The notes below the pieces were generated by a model. The model ran no database searches, was not told the origin of the DNA, and saw only the letters and a program-made list of their open reading frames with translations. Below are positions 62,841 to 64,000 of a stretch of 64,000 nucleotides of DNA, in pieces; position 1 is the first letter of the stretch, and every line of letters starts with the position of its first letter. Source of the stretch: Homalodisca vitripennis (Eukaryota > Arthropoda > Insecta > Hemiptera > Cicadellidae). Made by a program: the position numbers and the translations under genes. The stretch is from assembly GCF_021130785.1 (NCBI RefSeq), contig NC_060211.1:20445001-20509000 (forward strand), written 5' to 3'.

Positions 62841-62942
62841 AGGTTTAAAAACCATTGAAATCAAAGTTTCTATAAAAATAAACTATATATACAAATTTGT
62901 ATAACTATTTGTAAAATTGTCTAGAATGTACTTACTACTTAC

Positions 62943-63110
62943 TTACTGCCGTGCCTCTTGGTACCCAAGGTGGTACTTTGCCTCGCCAACACACTGCCTC
63001 CAGATCTCTCTATCCATTGCCTCTTCTTCCCTTCTTCCCAGTTTTCTTATGTCTCTTCTGATCTGGTCCCGCCATCTCAACTTGGGCCTTCCTATAAAAC
63101 AAGTTGTCAT
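62943..63110 (-). mobile_element. non-LTR retrotransposon C-terminal remnant, minus strand
   Basis: On the minus strand (63092 to 62943) the frame reads GRPKLRWRDQIRRDIRKLG, then EEEAMDREIWRQCV and a stop at 62943-62945. 'GRP..RW.DQi..Dl' followed by 'A.DR..WR' is the usual C-terminus of a second class of endonuclease-RT retroelements. It is a short fragment with no RT core. Confidence 0.7.
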
Positions 63111-64000
63111 AGACTAGAATGTATTAAAAATAATTTTTAGAATTTCAGTACTATCTTTCTTCACAACAAAAACTACAATTTGAGATTTAAAATTAATTTT
63201 CCATAATATATTTTCTAAAAGTACTTAAATCCTTTACATGGTTATGTTTTCTTGTTGTTAATAATACATAATTACAGTTCAGTTTCTATACATGTTTACC
63301 GTTTCTCACTGTTTTATGTGTTTTTTAATGTTTAATTCTTGATAAACTCTTGCATGTTGGAATCGTTGTCATAGACTGCATTCAATTTATGTAATAAACT
63401 TTACTGAAATACAATATGCTCAATGTGCCGTGATTGCTACGGCATGTACTAACATGTACAACATTATGTAGATAACATCAAGTGTAACTATTTGGTTATG
63501 AAACCCTGACCCCAATACCAAGCTCTGTGTTTAAGTAATCAATACTGTATCTCTAATTAAGGTTTATTCAGAAGTAATCTAACTCTTGTTTGGATGGCAA
63601 CCAATACCATATTGCCCAACTGTTTATTGATATAATGAAATTGCATATCCCATTCTGATACTACTATTGCAAAATTCTGTTATTATTTACGCACAAAATA
63701 AACAAATCTAGCAATAGACTCATTTATGTAGAGTTCCACAAATATTTCTTTTGAAAACAGACTAAGGCTTAAAATTGTTTATAGCTCACTAATACTCATT
63801 TTATATTACAGTTGATTAATCATTATAACAGGAATCAAAAATCTTGCTAACAAATAACCTTCTCTAATTTAAAAGATTAACACCTTCAGTCCTTAGTTTT
63901 GGTCATAGAATTGTCTTGGGATATGTCTTATTTTAAAGGCGCCCACACCAGGGCTTTTTTTGGTTTAATGCACTTCCAAACGCTTTCTAGTTTTTCTATA
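63111..64000. other. intron 15, right edge
   Basis: AT-rich. No exon or recognised repeat is seen before the window ends. Confidence 0.4.

Overview
The window is AT-rich eukaryotic DNA from an animal, most likely an insect. It has long introns, several Jockey/CR1-type LINE remnants, a Penelope-like element with RT and GIY-YIG parts, a TTAA-flanked piggyBac-like element, many palindromic MITE-like elements and several tandem arrays. The species cannot be fixed from sequence alone; a hemipteroid or similar large-genome insect is only a guess.

The one confident gene lies on the + strand from about 28.3 kb to 59.9 kb and continues past the right edge. It is an agrin-type extracellular matrix proteoglycan gene. 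I assemble 15 coding exons. Exons 1-8 encode seven follistatin/Kazal (FS) domains, the fifth split over exons 5 and 6, with a Thr/Pro-rich linker before the seventh. Exons 9-10 encode a Cys-rich module, and exons 10-12 two laminin-EGF-like (LE) domains. Exons 13-14 encode an eighth FS domain, also split, and exon 15 begins a linker. All joins keep frame. Junctions between modules are phase 1, and the two introns inside FS domains are phase 0 at the same domain position. The SEA, EGF and LamG parts expected of agrin would lie to the right. Exon 1 carries a one-base excess that breaks the frame just before its last two cysteines.

From 1 to 25 kb I find no convincing gene. The stretch holds MITE-like elements (3.1-3.5 and 9.5-9.9 kb), 34-bp and 40-bp tandem arrays, (TA)n tracts, a tRNA-derived SINE head (22.5 kb) and unrecognised GC-richer patches. 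From 25.04 to 27.05 kb is an array of about eleven 181-bp satellite units. It abuts a GC-rich, promoter-like island with a GC box and a palindromic NRF1-type motif, about 1 kb before the first agrin exon.

The agrin introns carry the Penelope-like element (44.0-46.7 kb), LINE 3' parts on the minus strand (50.1-50.5, 57.4-58.2, 59.4-59.7, 61.1-62.1, 62.9-63.1 kb) and on the plus strand (38.1-38.3 kb), a piggyBac-like element (53.7-54.7 kb), and minisatellites of 31, 47 and 49 bp.

The most unusual signal is a dispersed hairpin found in both orientations inside palindromic elements. It has a CTGANGA-like box, a covarying 6-bp stem with an 8-nt loop, then GAAAC. This resembles the hammerhead ribozyme core with one extra A, and a related layout sits at the 3' end of the Penelope-like element.
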